Shown here: positions 63,685 through 64,000 of the stretch, piece after piece
How positions within the stretch are numbered: the first letter of the stretch is position 1
Layout: every line of letters begins with the position of its first letter
Source of the DNA: Aureispira anguillae
GTDB lineage: Bacteria; Bacteroidota; Bacteroidia; Chitinophagales; Saprospiraceae
Assembly (NCBI RefSeq): GCF_026000115.1
Contig: NZ_AP026867.1
Span: 837,501-901,500 of the forward strand
DNA: 64,000 bases
Reading direction: 5' to 3'
Program-made: the position numbers and the translations under genes
The notes under the pieces: model-generated
Database searches by the model: none
What the model was told of the DNA's origin: nothing
What the model saw: the letters and a program-made list of their open reading frames with translations, nothing else

Positions 63685-64000
63685 TTAATATTCAAACTCA
63701 TTAGGATGCTTTTGTAATACCTCATCAATAATCAAACAGGTCGAACACTTATGACAACGTTTTAATTCCCAATTGGCTGCACCTTCAGGATAACGACAAG
63801 ACCAAGTAAGTGCTAAGATAGCAGGAGGAATTGCTTTCATCACTTCATACTTAGGCATTTCTTTGAGTGGGAAGACAATTTTTAGGTTTTCTTTTGTTCG
63901 TTCACTAACTAGATAGAGTATTTTTTCGATTTGATCCAATCGATCTTGAAAGCCTTCTTGCAAATAATCATCGGCAATAGCTCCTTCTATCAATTCATAA
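63685..64000 (-). CDS. C-terminal part of a QueC-like PP-loop protein (partial)
   Basis: The frame is open to the right edge of the window; an internal TTG at 63993 lies within it, but the gene probably starts outside. The visible 102 residues end with a C...C-x2-C-x2-C-like zinc pattern (ALTWSCRYPEG ... RCHKCSTCLII), which is the hallmark of the C-terminus of 7-cyano-7-deazaguanine synthase QueC (TWSC ... CGKCGTC). QueC makes preQ0 for queuosine. It may instead be another zinc-binding PP-loop ATPase. Without the N-terminal PP-loop in this window the call is moderate. Confidence 0.5.
   Translation of the reverse strand, partial: YELIEGAIADDYLQEGFQDRLDQIEKILYLVSERTKENLKIVFPLKEMPKYEVMKAIPPAILALTWSCRYPEGAANWELKRCHKCSTCLIIDEVLQKHPNEFEY

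Noticed and set aside
63685-64000. Naming the right-edge gene queC with certainty
   Set aside because: Only the zinc-binding C-terminus is visible. The PP-loop lies outside the window, and other PP-loop proteins may have similar Cys clusters.
1-64000. tRNA, rRNA, CRISPR arrays, insertion sequences or prophage
   Set aside because: No tRNA T-loop signature (GTTCGAATCC-type) in a suitable context, no rRNA sequence, no evenly spaced direct repeats, and no transposase or integrase were seen on either strand by eye. A tRNA or CRISPR search program would settle this.

Overview
The window is chromosomal DNA from a member of the Bacteroidota, most like the marine Saprospiria (an Aureispira-type gliding bacterium is my best guess, by inference only). 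The reasons are the AT-rich sequence, three exported proteins ending in a type IX secretion (T9SS) type A sorting domain, a PorE-like envelope protein, GldJ/GldK-type and cupin proteins, a Bacteroidota-type promoter (TTG-N20-TATGTTTG), the scarcity of Shine-Dalgarno signals, and a DUF4157 effector of the kind linked to contractile injection systems. No tRNA, rRNA, CRISPR array, prophage or insertion sequence was seen.

Layout. 1-11.3 kb holds exported proteins: an Asp-box/sortilin-like propeller protein, a small exported protein, a 1682-residue T9SS adhesin built of three similar blocks, and a WG/leucine-rich-repeat protein. 11.8-16.1 kb holds an AspA/AstE-type deacylase, then a redox locus (ECF sigma factor, short zinc-finger anti-sigma-like protein, cytochrome P460 lipoprotein) facing a di-haem peroxidase. 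16.2-29.4 kb is almost all minus strand: pbpC, a small unknown, a TPR protein, a CHASE sensor histidine kinase, a PorE-like protein ending in SPOR-like segments, a lipoprotein, a cysteine desulfurase and a GlmM-type phosphohexomutase. 29.9-38.5 kb holds a lipoprotein plus helical-repeat pair, a T9SS protein, a cupin, and a two-gene operon whose first gene fuses DUF805, an FAD-linked oxidase and a methyltransferase. 38.5-46.8 kb holds a VWA protein, a serine beta-lactamase-like hydrolase, a 918-residue protein with a nucleotidyltransferase-like motif, an EEP phosphodiesterase and a sulfatase-modifying-factor-like protein.

47-52.7 kb is a fatty-acid beta-oxidation locus: a TetR regulator with palindromic operators, an alpha/beta hydrolase, fadN and fadA, with a four-helix-bundle (23S intervening-sequence type) gene apparently inserted between fadN and fadA inside its own inverted flanks. 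52.8-57.1 kb holds a methyltransferase-TPR protein, the DUF4157 metalloprotease/nuclease-like effector, and an Ada-like AraC/O6-methylguanine methyltransferase. 58-62.3 kb couples an O-antigen-ligase/TPR protein to a T9SS protein with TIG-like repeats. The right edge has a membrane protein and the C-terminus of a QueC-like PP-loop protein.

The longer gaps carry non-coding structure: palindromic modules with shared sub-sequences (about 12.9-13.1, 27.4-27.6 and 57.4-57.7 kb), a two-copy hairpin family with a constant 13-base leader but different compensating stems (25.3 and 57.6 kb), and tracts bounded by inverted ACTCCG (27.4 and 34.5 kb). The strongest candidates for undescribed biology are the DUF805-oxidase-methyltransferase operon, the two putative effectors (41.6 and 54.6 kb), the SPOR version of PorE, and the hairpin repeat family. 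All functional names rest on motif reading by eye; no database search was run.
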